Part shown: positions 8,289-16,243 of the stretch, piece after piece
Position numbering within the stretch: the stretch's first letter is position 1
How the letters are laid out: the number at the start of each line of letters is the position of its first letter
DNA from: 2-02-FULL-55-14 sp964534125
GTDB lineage: Bacteria > Bacteroidota > Ignavibacteria > UBA10030
DNA: 64,000 nt
Assembly (NCBI GenBank): GCA_964534125.1
Contig: CAZHOJ010000010.1
Span: 42,933 to 106,932, forward strand
Reading direction: 5' to 3'
Notes under the pieces: generated by a model
What the model saw: the letters and a program-made list of their open reading frames with translations, nothing else
What the model was told of the DNA's origin: nothing
Databases searched by the model: none
Position numbers and translations under genes: made by a program

Positions 8289-8732
8289 ATGTGGATTGAT
8301 ATGCTGTTCGGCAAGAAAAAAGGGAAAGTCCCGGCAGGACGCGGTGTGCCTCCGGGCATGCGCGGACCCGGACCGGGAGTGCCTCCCCGTCCAGGCGTTT
8401 CGCCGCGCCCCGGACAGCCACCTCCCGCACCAGCTACCGACAGATACGCTTCGCGACTGGTCAAAGGGCCGCCGAAGCAGAAGGAGAAGAAGACCGGGAA
8501 CCTGGTCTTCCGGCTGATCTTCTTCATCGGGTTCATCACCACGACCCTGGTCCTCGGGCCCAACTATGCTCTCCGCGGACCGCTCATTTCCTTCGGCCTC
8601 ATCGGCCTGATGTTCGTCGGTGTGATCCTCATCGACAGGGTCATGTGGCGATGCGCCAACTGCGGCAAGTACATGGGCGTTCTCCCCTGGCCCGGCCAGC
8701 GATGCAAACGATGCCGCGTGAAGTTCTTCTGA
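8289..8732 (+). CDS. Membrane protein with Pro/Gly-rich N-terminus and C-terminal zinc ribbon
   Basis: The protein has 147 residues. The N-terminal ~50 residues are low-complexity and rich in Pro, Gly and Arg (GVPPGMRGPGPGVPPRPG). Two membrane helices follow (about 72-92 and 97-117), then a Cys cluster 'WRCANCGKYMGVLPWPGQRCKRC' split as CANC and CKRC. The helix pair plus ribbon closely resembles the repeated unit of the preceding gene. The function is unknown. The frame is supported by conserved membrane and zinc-ribbon architecture and by the short distance to its neighbours. Confidence 0.65.
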   Translation: MWIDMLFGKKKGKVPAGRGVPPGMRGPGPGVPPRPGVSPRPGQPPPAPATDRYASRLVKGPPKQKEKKTGNLVFRLIFFIGFITTTLVLGPNYALRGPLISFGLIGLMFVGVILIDRVMWRCANCGKYMGVLPWPGQRCKRCRVKFF

Positions 8733-8768
8733 GCCCGAATTCTATCCCCGCCGCAAGCCCGGAACACT

Positions 8769-10472
8769 GTGTCAGCTGACCAATCCAATATCCGCCTCAA
8801 TCTGTTCTTCGAGACCCTCAGCGCCGGGGAGGTCGAAACGATCCGTCCCCTGCTCATCGAGCGCACGTGGGACGCCGGCGAGACCATCCTCGACGCCGAC
8901 GACCAGCACGAAGGGCTTTTTCTCATCGCCGAAGGCCGCGTGAAAATGTGCAAGCCGATCGACGGGCACGAGGAACTGCTCATCGGCGTGCGGCACAAGG
9001 GGGATTTCTTCGGAGAGCTGGAGATCATCGACGGACGGCCCCGGAGCTCCTGTGCCGTCGCGGTCGACAGGGTCACGACCTTCGAACTGCCGCGGGAGCA
9101 CTTCGAGCGCCTCGTTGAACAGCATCCGTCGCTCGCACACCACCTTCTGCAGGTGATGAGCGTCCGGCTTCGCGTGCTGAACCACCACTTCCTCCACCAG
9201 ATGGCCCGGCTGTCCCGCCGGAACGCCGCCGAAGTGAACCGGATGCGGAAGGTCAACGAAGCGGCACAGATGGTGAACTCGACGCTGGACCTCGACCGGC
9301 TGCTGCGCATCATCCTCGACGCCGCACTGCAGATCGTGGAAGCGGAGAACGGGACGCTGTATCTCGTGGACCACGAAAAGGGTGAGCTTTGGTCGAAGGT
9401 CCTGCGGGGTTCCGAACTTGTCGAGATCCGGCTCCCTGTCGGACGGGGCATTGCCGGCTTCGTCGCGGCCTCGGGTGAGACTGTTCGCATCGACGACGCC
9501 TACCTCGATCCCCGGTTCAATCCCGAGTTCGATACACGGACAGGATTCCGGACCCGAAGCATGCTGACGATGCCGATCAAGAACAAAGAGGGGCGCATCG
9601 TCGGCGTCCTGCAGCTGCTGAACAAGGAAGAGGGACGGTTCACCATCGAGGACGAAGAGGTGATCAACGCTCTGTCGGTGCACAGCGCCCTGGCGCTCGA
9701 GAATGCGCGGCTGTACACGCTGGAGAAGCAGTCCATAGCGCTTGAAAAAGAGCTGAACGCTGCCCAGAACGTCCAGATGAGCCTGCTGCCGCAGACCCAT
9801 CCTTCGATACCGGGCTATGAGATCTACGGAACGTCAACTGCTGCGACGTGGGTCGGGGGGGACTACTACGATTACATCAGTATCGACGACGGCCGGCTTG
9901 CGATCTGTTGCGGCGACGTGACGGGCAAGGGGCTCCCCGCGGCACTTCTCATGGCGAACCTTCAGGCCATCCTTCGGAGTCAGCGGATGGTCGGCCCAAC
10001 CCCGCGGCGCATCATGAGCAGAGTGAACAAGCTCCTGCGTCAGAGCATCTCTGAAGGCAAATTCGTCACGCTTTTCTATGGCATCCTCGACGCCGAGAAG
10101 CACTGGCTCGTCTTCACGAATGCTGGTCATGAGAATCCTTACCTCCTGAGAAATGACGGCAGCATTCAGCTCCTCCAGTCCGGAGGGACCGTCCTTGGCA
10201 TTCTCGATGACCTTTTCTTCGAAGAGGGAGCTGTCCAGATCGAAGCGGGTGAGACGGTCGTCATGTACTCCGATGGGGTCACAGAGGCGGCGAACAGCGC
10301 GAACGAACTGTTCGGACTGGACCGCCTCACGGACGTCGTACGCCGGAATCAGGGAACGACGGCACAGGGAATGGCGTCCTCTATAATAGACGCGGTCAAG
10401 GATTTCGCCGGACCGGTCCCGATGCGGGACGATCTGACCATCGTGGTGATCCACCGGAAGCCTGACGCGTAG
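8769..10472 (+). CDS. Cyclic-nucleotide-binding, GAF and PP2C (SpoIIE/RsbU-type) phosphatase
   Basis: A GTG start gives 567 residues. Domain order is a CRP-like cNMP-binding domain (about 10-125, 'KGDFFGELEIIDGRPRSS'), a GAF domain (about 165-315, 'GRGIAGFVAASGETVRIDDAY'), a coiled linker ('ALEKELNAAQNVQMSLLPQ') and a SpoIIE-type PP2C domain (about 345-563). The PP2C domain has metal-binding motifs 'WVGGDYYDY', 'GDVTGKGLPAALLMA', 'YSDGVTEAAN' and 'RDDLTIVV'. RsbU-like enzymes of this build dephosphorylate STAS anti-anti-sigma factors. The STAS protein at 52999-53337 is a possible partner, though not adjacent. Two sensory inputs suggest control by a nucleotide and by a small ligand or redox signal. 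Confidence 0.92.
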   Translation: MSADQSNIRLNLFFETLSAGEVETIRPLLIERTWDAGETILDADDQHEGLFLIAEGRVKMCKPIDGHEELLIGVRHKGDFFGELEIIDGRPRSSCAVAVDRVTTFELPREHFERLVEQHPSLAHHLLQVMSVRLRVLNHHFLHQMARLSRRNAAEVNRMRKVNEAAQMVNSTLDLDRLLRIILDAALQIVEAENGTLYLVDHEKGELWSKVLRGSELVEIRLPVGRGIAGFVAASGETVRIDDAYLDPRFNPEFDTRTGFRTRSMLTMPIKNKEGRIVGVLQLLNKEEGRFTIEDEEVINALSVHSALALENARLYTLEKQSIALEKELNAAQNVQMSLLPQTHPSIPGYEIYGTSTAATWVGGDYYDYISIDDGRLAICCGDVTGKGLPAALLMANLQAILRSQRMVGPTPRRIMSRVNKLLRQSISEGKFVTLFYGILDAEKHWLVFTNAGHENPYLLRNDGSIQLLQSGGTVLGILDDLFFEEGAVQIEAGETVVMYSDGVTEAANSANELFGLDRLTDVVRRNQGTTAQGMASSIIDAVKDFAGPVPMRDDLTIVVIHRKPDA

Positions 10473-10516
10473 CAGACCTCCCGACAGACCCACCCACCTA
10501 TACACCCCGGATAGCT

Positions 10517-11299
10517 ATGGCATTGGCAGTCATCACCGGCGCATCCTCCGGCATCGGGAGGGACCTCGCATGGATCTGCGCGCGTGCGGGGTATAATACT
10601 CTTCTCGTCGCGCGTTCGGAAGATGCTCTCCGGGCCCTCGCGGCACAGATCAGCACAGAAACGGGCACCACCTCGACGCCGTTGCGGGCCGACCTGAGCG
10701 ACCGTGCCTCGGCGGATAGTGTGGCCGACGCCGCACTCTCGAGCCGGGACAGTATCGAGATCCTCGTGAACAATGCAGGGTATGGCGACCTTGCCCCCTT
10801 TGCGGATGCGTCCTGGGAGAAACTGAGCAGCATCATCGATATTCACGTCTGGAGCGTGCTTCGTCTGACCTACCGGCTGGCTCCATCCCTGTGTCATAGC
10901 GAACGAGGAAAGATCATGAACGTCGCATCGACCGCCGGGTTCCAGCCCGTCCCCTATTTTGCCACGTATGCTTCGGCGAAATCATTCCTTATCAGGTTCA
11001 GCGTCGCCCTGGACCACGAGCTTCGCGGGAAGGGCACGTCCGTCACCGTCCTGTGCCCGGGCTCAACAGCTACAGGATTTCATGCGGCCAGCGGAACCGG
11101 CAGCGCGCTCGTCGACCATCTCGATATGGCGAACAGCATGAAGGTGGCGCAGGCGGGTTTCAACGGAATGATGATAGGAAAGCGTATCGTTGTGCCGGGC
11201 CTGTTCAACAAGATCGGCCACGTGGGGGTGCGCTTCTTCCCGGACACGTTCATCGCACGCCTCGCGGCATTGGCGATGCGACCGCGGAAGAAGGTCTGA
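10517..11299 (+). CDS. Short-chain dehydrogenase/reductase
   Basis: This 260-residue Rossmann-fold oxidoreductase has the NAD(P)-binding motif GASSGIG near residue 8 and NNAG near residue 85. The catalytic Ser lies in 'NVASTAGF' and the YxxxK pair in 'YASAK'. 'ARS' after strand 2 suggests an NADP preference. It resembles the DltE/YqjQ-like subfamily of classical SDRs with a long C-terminus. The substrate cannot be inferred. It stands alone, 44 bases after the PP2C gene on the same strand. Confidence 0.9.
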   Translation: MALAVITGASSGIGRDLAWICARAGYNTLLVARSEDALRALAAQISTETGTTSTPLRADLSDRASADSVADAALSSRDSIEILVNNAGYGDLAPFADASWEKLSSIIDIHVWSVLRLTYRLAPSLCHSERGKIMNVASTAGFQPVPYFATYASAKSFLIRFSVALDHELRGKGTSVTVLCPGSTATGFHAASGTGSALVDHLDMANSMKVAQAGFNGMMIGKRIVVPGLFNKIGHVGVRFFPDTFIARLAALAMRPRKKV

Positions 11300-11399
11300 A
11301 GCGACGACCGGCTGGAAGCCATCTCAGATGCCCCATCCCACCGTGGTTCCTCTGCGAGATATGCTTCGCATAGGCTTCTCACCGTGAAGTGCGAATGAA

Positions 11400-11603
11400 A
11401 TAGCTCCTAGCAGGCTGCGGAAAAAGTCAGCCACGTAGGTTTCGCGCAGCGCTCGCAGCGGGAGCAGCGAACGCAACGATCAAAATATCATCAAAAACTG
11501 TGGCGTGCGTGGCATATTTGACATTCCCTGAGCGTCGCGGTCGTTGCCTGCCTCGCCTGACGCGAGTCAGGCGGGCGCGAAATGTTTTTCCGCAAGCTCC
11601 TAG
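11400..11603. repeat. Dispersed hairpin repeat, copy A (with terminal inverted repeats)
   Basis: The element lies between the SDR and cutC genes. Its outer ends are inverted 19-mers, CTAGCAGGCTGCGGAAAAA (11407) and the reverse of CTAGGAGCTTGCGGAAAAA (ending 11603), 16 of 19 matching. The left arm reads TTTCGCGCAGCG and the right arm closes with GCGCGAAA; between them lie CGCAACG-like units and an AT-rich centre. The right end contains the cutC stop codon. AGCTCCTAG occurs directly at both edges (11402-11410 and 11595-11603), which may be a target duplication. The rest of the 11300-11599 gap shows no gene. Confidence 0.75.
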
Positions 11604-12271
11604 AGAAGATGCGCGATGCCGGCAATGAGGGTCACCCGCGCCGCATCGATCGCTCCCTCATCATCCCTGCAGGATGAGTGGATCTCACGGGCACCCGTAT
11701 CATGCAGGATCCGCTCCGCATTCGACTCCCGCACTCCTCCTCCCGGCAGGACCACTAATCTCTCTCCGGCACGAACGACCAGTCGGTGAAGCACATCCGT
11801 TCCCTCCTCGGCAGTCTGAGCACCTCCGGAGGTCAGGATCCTGCGGATACCAAGCCTGACGAGCGTCTCGAGTCCGGCCATGGGATCGGGCAGAGCATCG
11901 AACGCTCTGTGAAATGTGCACGGCAGGCCTTCAGCAGCACGCACGGCTTCCGCAGCGAAGGGCTCGTCTATGTCTCCATCCGGCAGCAGCGCCCCGAACA
12001 CAAATCCGTCTGCTCCCTTCTCTCTGAAGAGAGCGATCGTTTTCGTCATCGCGCTCTTCTCATGGTGTGAATAGACGAACGACCCTCCCCGTTCCCTCAC
12101 CATCACGAACAGCGGTTTGCGTGTCGATGACCGAAGGCGCGTGAAGGCGGCCATCTCCGGTGTCAGGCCTCCCTCGGTCAGCGCTGCGCAGACCTCCAGC
12201 CGGTCAGCTCCGTTCTCCAGAGCGATCAGCCCATCCCTGTCGGTATCAATCGCAACCTCAAGCAGTGCCAT
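11600..12271 (-). CDS. cutC: CutC family protein (copper homeostasis annotation)
   Basis: The TIM-barrel protein has 223 residues, close to the family norm of about 240. It shows family signatures 'NGADRLEVCAAL', 'GGLTPEMAAF', 'RKPLFVMVRERGG', 'DGFVFGAL', 'CTFHRAFDAL', 'RRILTSGG' and 'VLPGGGVR'. CutC was linked to copper tolerance in E. coli, but a direct copper role is disputed, so the biochemical function remains uncertain. The ATG at 12271 follows GGGAG. The stop codon TAG forms part of the end of hairpin repeat copy A. It is co-directional with the GH92 gene 24 bases upstream. Confidence 0.92.
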   Translation of the reverse strand: MALLEVAIDTDRDGLIALENGADRLEVCAALTEGGLTPEMAAFTRLRSSTRKPLFVMVRERGGSFVYSHHEKSAMTKTIALFREKGADGFVFGALLPDGDIDEPFAAEAVRAAEGLPCTFHRAFDALPDPMAGLETLVRLGIRRILTSGGAQTAEEGTDVLHRLVVRAGERLVVLPGGGVRESNAERILHDTGAREIHSSCRDDEGAIDAARVTLIAGIAHLL

Positions 12272-12295
12272 CGTGTCTCCCTCTGGGAACAGGCA

Positions 12296-15244
12296 TCAGC
12301 GGATCTCCACCTCATCGACAAAGATCCACGCCTTGCCTCCGCTCCCCTTGTGCCACGGCGGACACGTGCCGATGTTCTTCGCTGTTACGCGCACGAAGCG
12401 GGCCTGATGCGGCGGTCCGGCATATTGTACATCCTGGATCCGTGCCGGGACGTCGTGCGCAGCGACGATGCTCCCCTGCGAGAGTATCTCAGAGTACAGT
12501 CGTCCGTCGGTCGAAACCTCGTAGGTGACATGCGCAGGAAAGAAGATCCACGCATTGTTGTCATGCAGGAAGGTCGTACTGATGGAGGAGACCAGACGGA
12601 CCTCCCCCAGATCGATCACGGCCTGCATGTCGTTCCCCTCATACCCCTGCCATCCACCGATCCTGAAATCGATCACGCCGTGCACTCCGTCCATGATGGC
12701 CTGGTCTCCACCTGCATCATAATGCGAGCTGTACGGGGAGGTCGACAGAACATGGCCGATCCGCTCGAACTTCTCGTACACGGCTTCGAGCACTCCGCTG
12801 GGCGGGAGACCCTCCGCATAGGCCCGTGCTTTCAATGTCGTCGTGCGATCGAATGTGAGGGGGACCGAGTATGCAGCTGAGGTACGTCCGGGCTCCGATC
12901 CGTCGGTCGAATACCGTATGACAGCCCCCGGAGTCGCACAGCTCAGTTCCACGGTGATGCTTCCCTGGAAGGACTGTTCCTGCCGCGAAGAGACGGGGGC
13001 CAGTGTGATGGGAGCCGCCGGAGGGCTCGGGGGGACGGACCCGGGATGTGAAGCCCATGATGTGTCGGGTACACTCCCCAGCGAGAAGCTGACGACGTCC
13101 GTGTTGAGCAGCTCATCATGCGATATCCATGAACGTCCGAGCGCCCTCCCGTCTGCGAAGACCTCCTGCACATACGGGTTCGTCTCAGCGCCTTTGCCAG
13201 CGATGACGAGCTCACGCCCGTTCGGCAGCTGCACACGTGCCTCCGGGAACAGCGGCGCTCCAAGCGTGTAGATCGGCTGGGCGGGATTGACCGGATACAG
13301 GCCGAGCGCGCTCAGAACATACCATGCGGACATCTGACCGCAATCCTCGTTCCCGATGAGGCCATCGGGTGCGTCGGTGTAGAAATCCTGCATGATGCGC
13401 CGGACGAGCTGTTGCGTTCTCCAGGGTTGTCCTGCATATGCATAGAGGTACGCGATATGATGGCTCGGTTCGTTCCCGTGCGCATACTGTCCGATGAGGC
13501 CCGTAATATCCGCTTGATCGCGTCCCTCGAGAACGCTCTGGGCCGCGAACATTTCGTCAAGCTTCCGGGTGAAGCCCTCCCGGCCACCGTACAGGTCGAT
13601 CATCCCGCTGACGTTGTGCGGGACGAAGAAGGCGTATTGCCATGCATTCGCCTCCGTGAAATCCACCGTGACGGCCCGCGGAGTGAACGGCTCCTTCCAT
13701 GCTCCATTCCGCTTGCTGCGGAAAAATCCCGCGGAAGGATCGAAGAGGTTCCGGTACGATTCCGCCCGGCGCGCGAACTCCTCACTCAGGTCGTCCCTGC
13801 CCAGAAGACGCGCCATCTCTGAGATGCACCAGTCATCGTACGCATACTCGAGCGTCTTCGAGACCGACTCAGACTCCTTCTCTGATGGGATGCATCCGTA
13901 CACGCCGTACGGAAGCCTTCCGAGCGTATCCAGCTTTGCGGTCCCCACCATCGCGGCCAGTGCCCCCGCAGGATCGAATCCCCGTATCCCCTTCCGATAT
14001 GCATCGAGGATCGGCGGTACGGCATGGTATCCGATCATGCACCACGTTTCGTTCGCTGCCAGCTCCCACACCGGGAGGCCTAAGGACTCTTCGTAGATGG
14101 CAAGGAACGAGCGGATAAAATCGGCCGTGCGATCTGGTTCAAGAATGGTAAAGAGCGGATGCGCCGCTCTGAACGTGTCCCACAGCGAGAAGACAGTGTA
14201 TCGTTCGAATCCATCGGCAGTGCCAATGCCACCCGTCATTGTGCGATAACGGCCATCGACGTCGGAAAACACGTTTGGAGCGATCATGGTATGATAGAGC
14301 GCTGTGTAGAAGGTCCGGCGCTGCTCAATAGTTCCGCCGCTGAGACGGATCCGCGACAAAGAACGGTTCCACGTATCGTACGCCGATTGCCGAACCGCAT
14401 CGAAGTCCCGGTGCTGCATTTCCTGCTCGAGGTTGCGCCGCGCCCCTGACGCATCTGTCGCTGATATCCCGACACGTACGATCAGCGGCTCGTCCCCCGC
14501 CGACCGGAATCGGAGCGCACCTTTCACATGCCGTCCTGCTGCACGTGCGACGTCCGGAGCAAGCGTGTCGGATCCCGAGATGCCGAAGGAAGCGATGGGT
14601 TGCGAGAAGTGCGCGACGAAGTAGATATGCTGGTCAAGCGCCCACCCCTTCGACCGACGGAATCCTGTGACCTCGCGCTCGCCCGTCACTTCCAGCCATG
14701 CATCCCGGACCTTGTCCGGGCCAATGCCGTGCACGAGGTCGATCACAAGCCACGCGCTGTCGGTCTGCGGAAACGTGTATCGATGGACTCCGGTCCGGCG
14801 TGTGGCTGTGAGCTCGACCGTGATCTGTTTTTCCCGCAGGAAGACCCGGTAGTACCCGGGAGATGCCTCCTCGTCCTCATGACGGAACGCAGAACGGTAG
14901 CCGGGGGATGCAAGAGATCCCGTATCCAGCCTGACGCTCCCGACCATGGGCGAGAAGAGGATATCTCCATAATCTCCCACACCTGTCCCGCTGAGGTGCG
15001 TGTGAGAGAATCCGAGGATGGAGCGGTCGGCATGGTAGTAGCCGCCGCAGGCGTCCCAGCCGACGACGCGTGTGTCGGGGCTGAGCTGCACCATGCCGAA
15101 CGGAAAGGTGGCGCCGGGGAATGTATGTCCGTGCCCGCCGGTACCGATGAAGGGATCGACCAGTCCGGCAGGGTCGCTCTGCTGCCCGTTGCACAAGGAC
15201 ACTGCAGAGAAGAGAAGAATGGCAATAACGCGATACGACCGCAT
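12296..15244 (-). CDS. GH92 family alpha-mannosidase, exported, with C-terminal carbohydrate-associated modules
   Basis: The protein has 982 residues and a signal peptide (MRSYRVIAILLFSAVSLCNG). It starts the GH92 fold at 'DPFIGTGGHGHTFPGATFPFGMVQLSPDT', of which only parts are quoted here. Further GH92 motifs are 'GFSHTHLSGTG', 'YTVFSLWDTFRAAHPL', 'NEDCGQMSAWYVLSALGLYPV' and 'NGRELVIAGKG'. The family is calcium-dependent and removes alpha-linked mannose by an inverting mechanism. After about residue 765 comes a chitobiase C-terminal-like domain ('VIRYSTDGSEP'), then a discoidin-like domain (845-982). AGGAGG precedes the ATG at 15244. With the GH20 gene at 19897 it suggests use of host- or microbe-derived N-glycans. 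Confidence 0.93.
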   Translation of the reverse strand: MRSYRVIAILLFSAVSLCNGQQSDPAGLVDPFIGTGGHGHTFPGATFPFGMVQLSPDTRVVGWDACGGYYHADRSILGFSHTHLSGTGVGDYGDILFSPMVGSVRLDTGSLASPGYRSAFRHEDEEASPGYYRVFLREKQITVELTATRRTGVHRYTFPQTDSAWLVIDLVHGIGPDKVRDAWLEVTGEREVTGFRRSKGWALDQHIYFVAHFSQPIASFGISGSDTLAPDVARAAGRHVKGALRFRSAGDEPLIVRVGISATDASGARRNLEQEMQHRDFDAVRQSAYDTWNRSLSRIRLSGGTIEQRRTFYTALYHTMIAPNVFSDVDGRYRTMTGGIGTADGFERYTVFSLWDTFRAAHPLFTILEPDRTADFIRSFLAIYEESLGLPVWELAANETWCMIGYHAVPPILDAYRKGIRGFDPAGALAAMVGTAKLDTLGRLPYGVYGCIPSEKESESVSKTLEYAYDDWCISEMARLLGRDDLSEEFARRAESYRNLFDPSAGFFRSKRNGAWKEPFTPRAVTVDFTEANAWQYAFFVPHNVSGMIDLYGGREGFTRKLDEMFAAQSVLEGRDQADITGLIGQYAHGNEPSHHIAYLYAYAGQPWRTQQLVRRIMQDFYTDAPDGLIGNEDCGQMSAWYVLSALGLYPVNPAQPIYTLGAPLFPEARVQLPNGRELVIAGKGAETNPYVQEVFADGRALGRSWISHDELLNTDVVSFSLGSVPDTSWASHPGSVPPSPPAAPITLAPVSSRQEQSFQGSITVELSCATPGAVIRYSTDGSEPGRTSAAYSVPLTFDRTTTLKARAYAEGLPPSGVLEAVYEKFERIGHVLSTSPYSSHYDAGGDQAIMDGVHGVIDFRIGGWQGYEGNDMQAVIDLGEVRLVSSISTTFLHDNNAWIFFPAHVTYEVSTDGRLYSEILSQGSIVAAHDVPARIQDVQYAGPPHQARFVRVTAKNIGTCPPWHKGSGGKAWIFVDEVEIR

Positions 15245-15377
15245 AGAAAAGACCTCCTGTCGGCTTCCAACTTACAGAATGCCTTCCCAAGATTCACCCT
15301 GCAGGTGCATCCTTTCCAAAATCGTCGCATCTTACGCATACGCTGTACATCCACCACCCTTCACACAGGAGTCGTAC

Positions 15378-15599
15378 ATGAAAAAGAACATGGGCACCGT
15401 CGACCGGATCGTTCGCGTGGTCCTCGCCCTCATCGTCGGCGTGCTGTACTACATGGGAGAGATCACAGGGACAGCGGCCATTGTCCTGGGCGTTCTCGCC
15501 GTCATTTTCCTTTTCACGAGCATCTTCAGCTTCTGCCCGCTCTATCTCCCGTTCAAGCTCTCCACCATCGGGAAGGGCAGCGAGGAAGAGGCCTCATAA
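15378..15599 (+). CDS. DUF2892 inner-membrane protein
   Basis: This 73-residue protein begins MKKNMGTVDRIVRVVLALIV and has two membrane helices. The second is followed by 'FTSIFSFCPLYLPFKLST', the conserved CPLY segment of DUF2892 (found also in the YgaP membrane tail). The ATG at 15378 follows AGGAG. The reading frame is open to 15072, but that part is the shadow of the GH92 gene. The function is unknown. Members often accompany rhodaneses or OsmC-like proteins, and here an OsmC protein follows at a distance of 36 bases. Confidence 0.88.
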   Translation: MKKNMGTVDRIVRVVLALIVGVLYYMGEITGTAAIVLGVLAVIFLFTSIFSFCPLYLPFKLSTIGKGSEEEAS

Positions 15600-15635
15600 G
15601 CATTTCCCCGTGACACTCCGGAGACCGGATAACTC

Positions 15636-16076
15636 ATGGCACTGACAAAAGACGTCACGCTCAGACTCGTGCAGGGTGTGACATATGTAGCGAAGGCCGG
15701 GTCGAACCATTGGGTTGTGATGGATGGTTCCCCCGACTTCGGAGGCAGCATGGCCGGATCGACTCCAAAAGAGCTCGTGCTCATGGGCCTCGCCGGCTGT
15801 ACCGCGAGCGATGTCGTTTCGATTCTGAAGAAGAAGCGGGTTCCGCTGGCAGACTTCAGCATCAACGTCCATGCCGAGGAGCGAGAGGAACACCCGCGTA
15901 TCTTCACCACGGTCAATGTCGAATACGTATTCTATGGGGACGACATCAGGAAAGAGGATGTTGAGAGGGCCATTGAGCTCTCGACGACGAAATACTGTTC
16001 CGTGAGCGCCATCCTGAAGGCAAGCGCAACGCTGACGCATTCATACAGGATCGAGCCGGCAGCGAACAAGCCCTGA
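15636..16076 (+). CDS. OsmC/YhfA-like family protein
   Basis: The protein has 146 residues and the OsmC fold. The two redox Cys residues lie in 'GLAGCTASDVVSILKKKR' and 'STTKYCSVSAIL', the positions used for peroxide reduction in OsmC/Ohr proteins. 'STPKELVLMGLAGC' and 'FTTVNVEYVFYG' are family phrases. The sequence is closer to the YhfA branch than to Ohr, so the in vivo substrate is uncertain. It probably forms a unit with the DUF2892 gene. A possible transcription end is the 11-bp hairpin at 16103-16148. Confidence 0.9.
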   Translation: MALTKDVTLRLVQGVTYVAKAGSNHWVVMDGSPDFGGSMAGSTPKELVLMGLAGCTASDVVSILKKKRVPLADFSINVHAEEREEHPRIFTTVNVEYVFYGDDIRKEDVERAIELSTTKYCSVSAILKASATLTHSYRIEPAANKP

Positions 16077-16102
16077 CCGGCAGCGACCTTTCGTAGAGCA
16101 TC

Positions 16103-16148
16103 GAAGTCCGGCCGTGTTCCGTGCTACATGGGGCAGGGACCGGACTTC
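16103..16148 (+). terminator. Possible terminator hairpin after the OsmC gene
   Basis: GAAGTCCGGCC (16103-16113) pairs with GACCGGACTTC (16138-16148), one position being a G-T wobble, around a 24-base loop. No T tract follows, so this is a weak or factor-dependent terminator at best. Confidence 0.35.
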
Positions 16149-16184
16149 CTGCGTTTCAGAGGCACCGCAATACTCCCCCCGCCC

Positions 16185-16213
16185 TTGAATATCTCTTCAA
16201 ACGTCCCTAATCT
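16185..16213 (+). promoter_or_regulatory. Candidate sigma-70 promoter of transketolase
   Basis: TTGAAT (16185-16190) and TAATCT (16208-16213) are separated by 17 bases. A start near 16220 would leave a leader of about 24 bases containing AGGAGG (16233-16238), ending at the CTG at 16244. Confidence 0.5.
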
Positions 16214-16243
16214 GTAATCTGTCACTTTTCTCAGGAGGTTCCT

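Noticed and set aside
14528..15613. 361-codon plus-strand frame opposite the GH92 gene
   Set aside because: It is antisense to a clearly recognised GH92 protein and shows no protein features; it is a GC-driven shadow frame.
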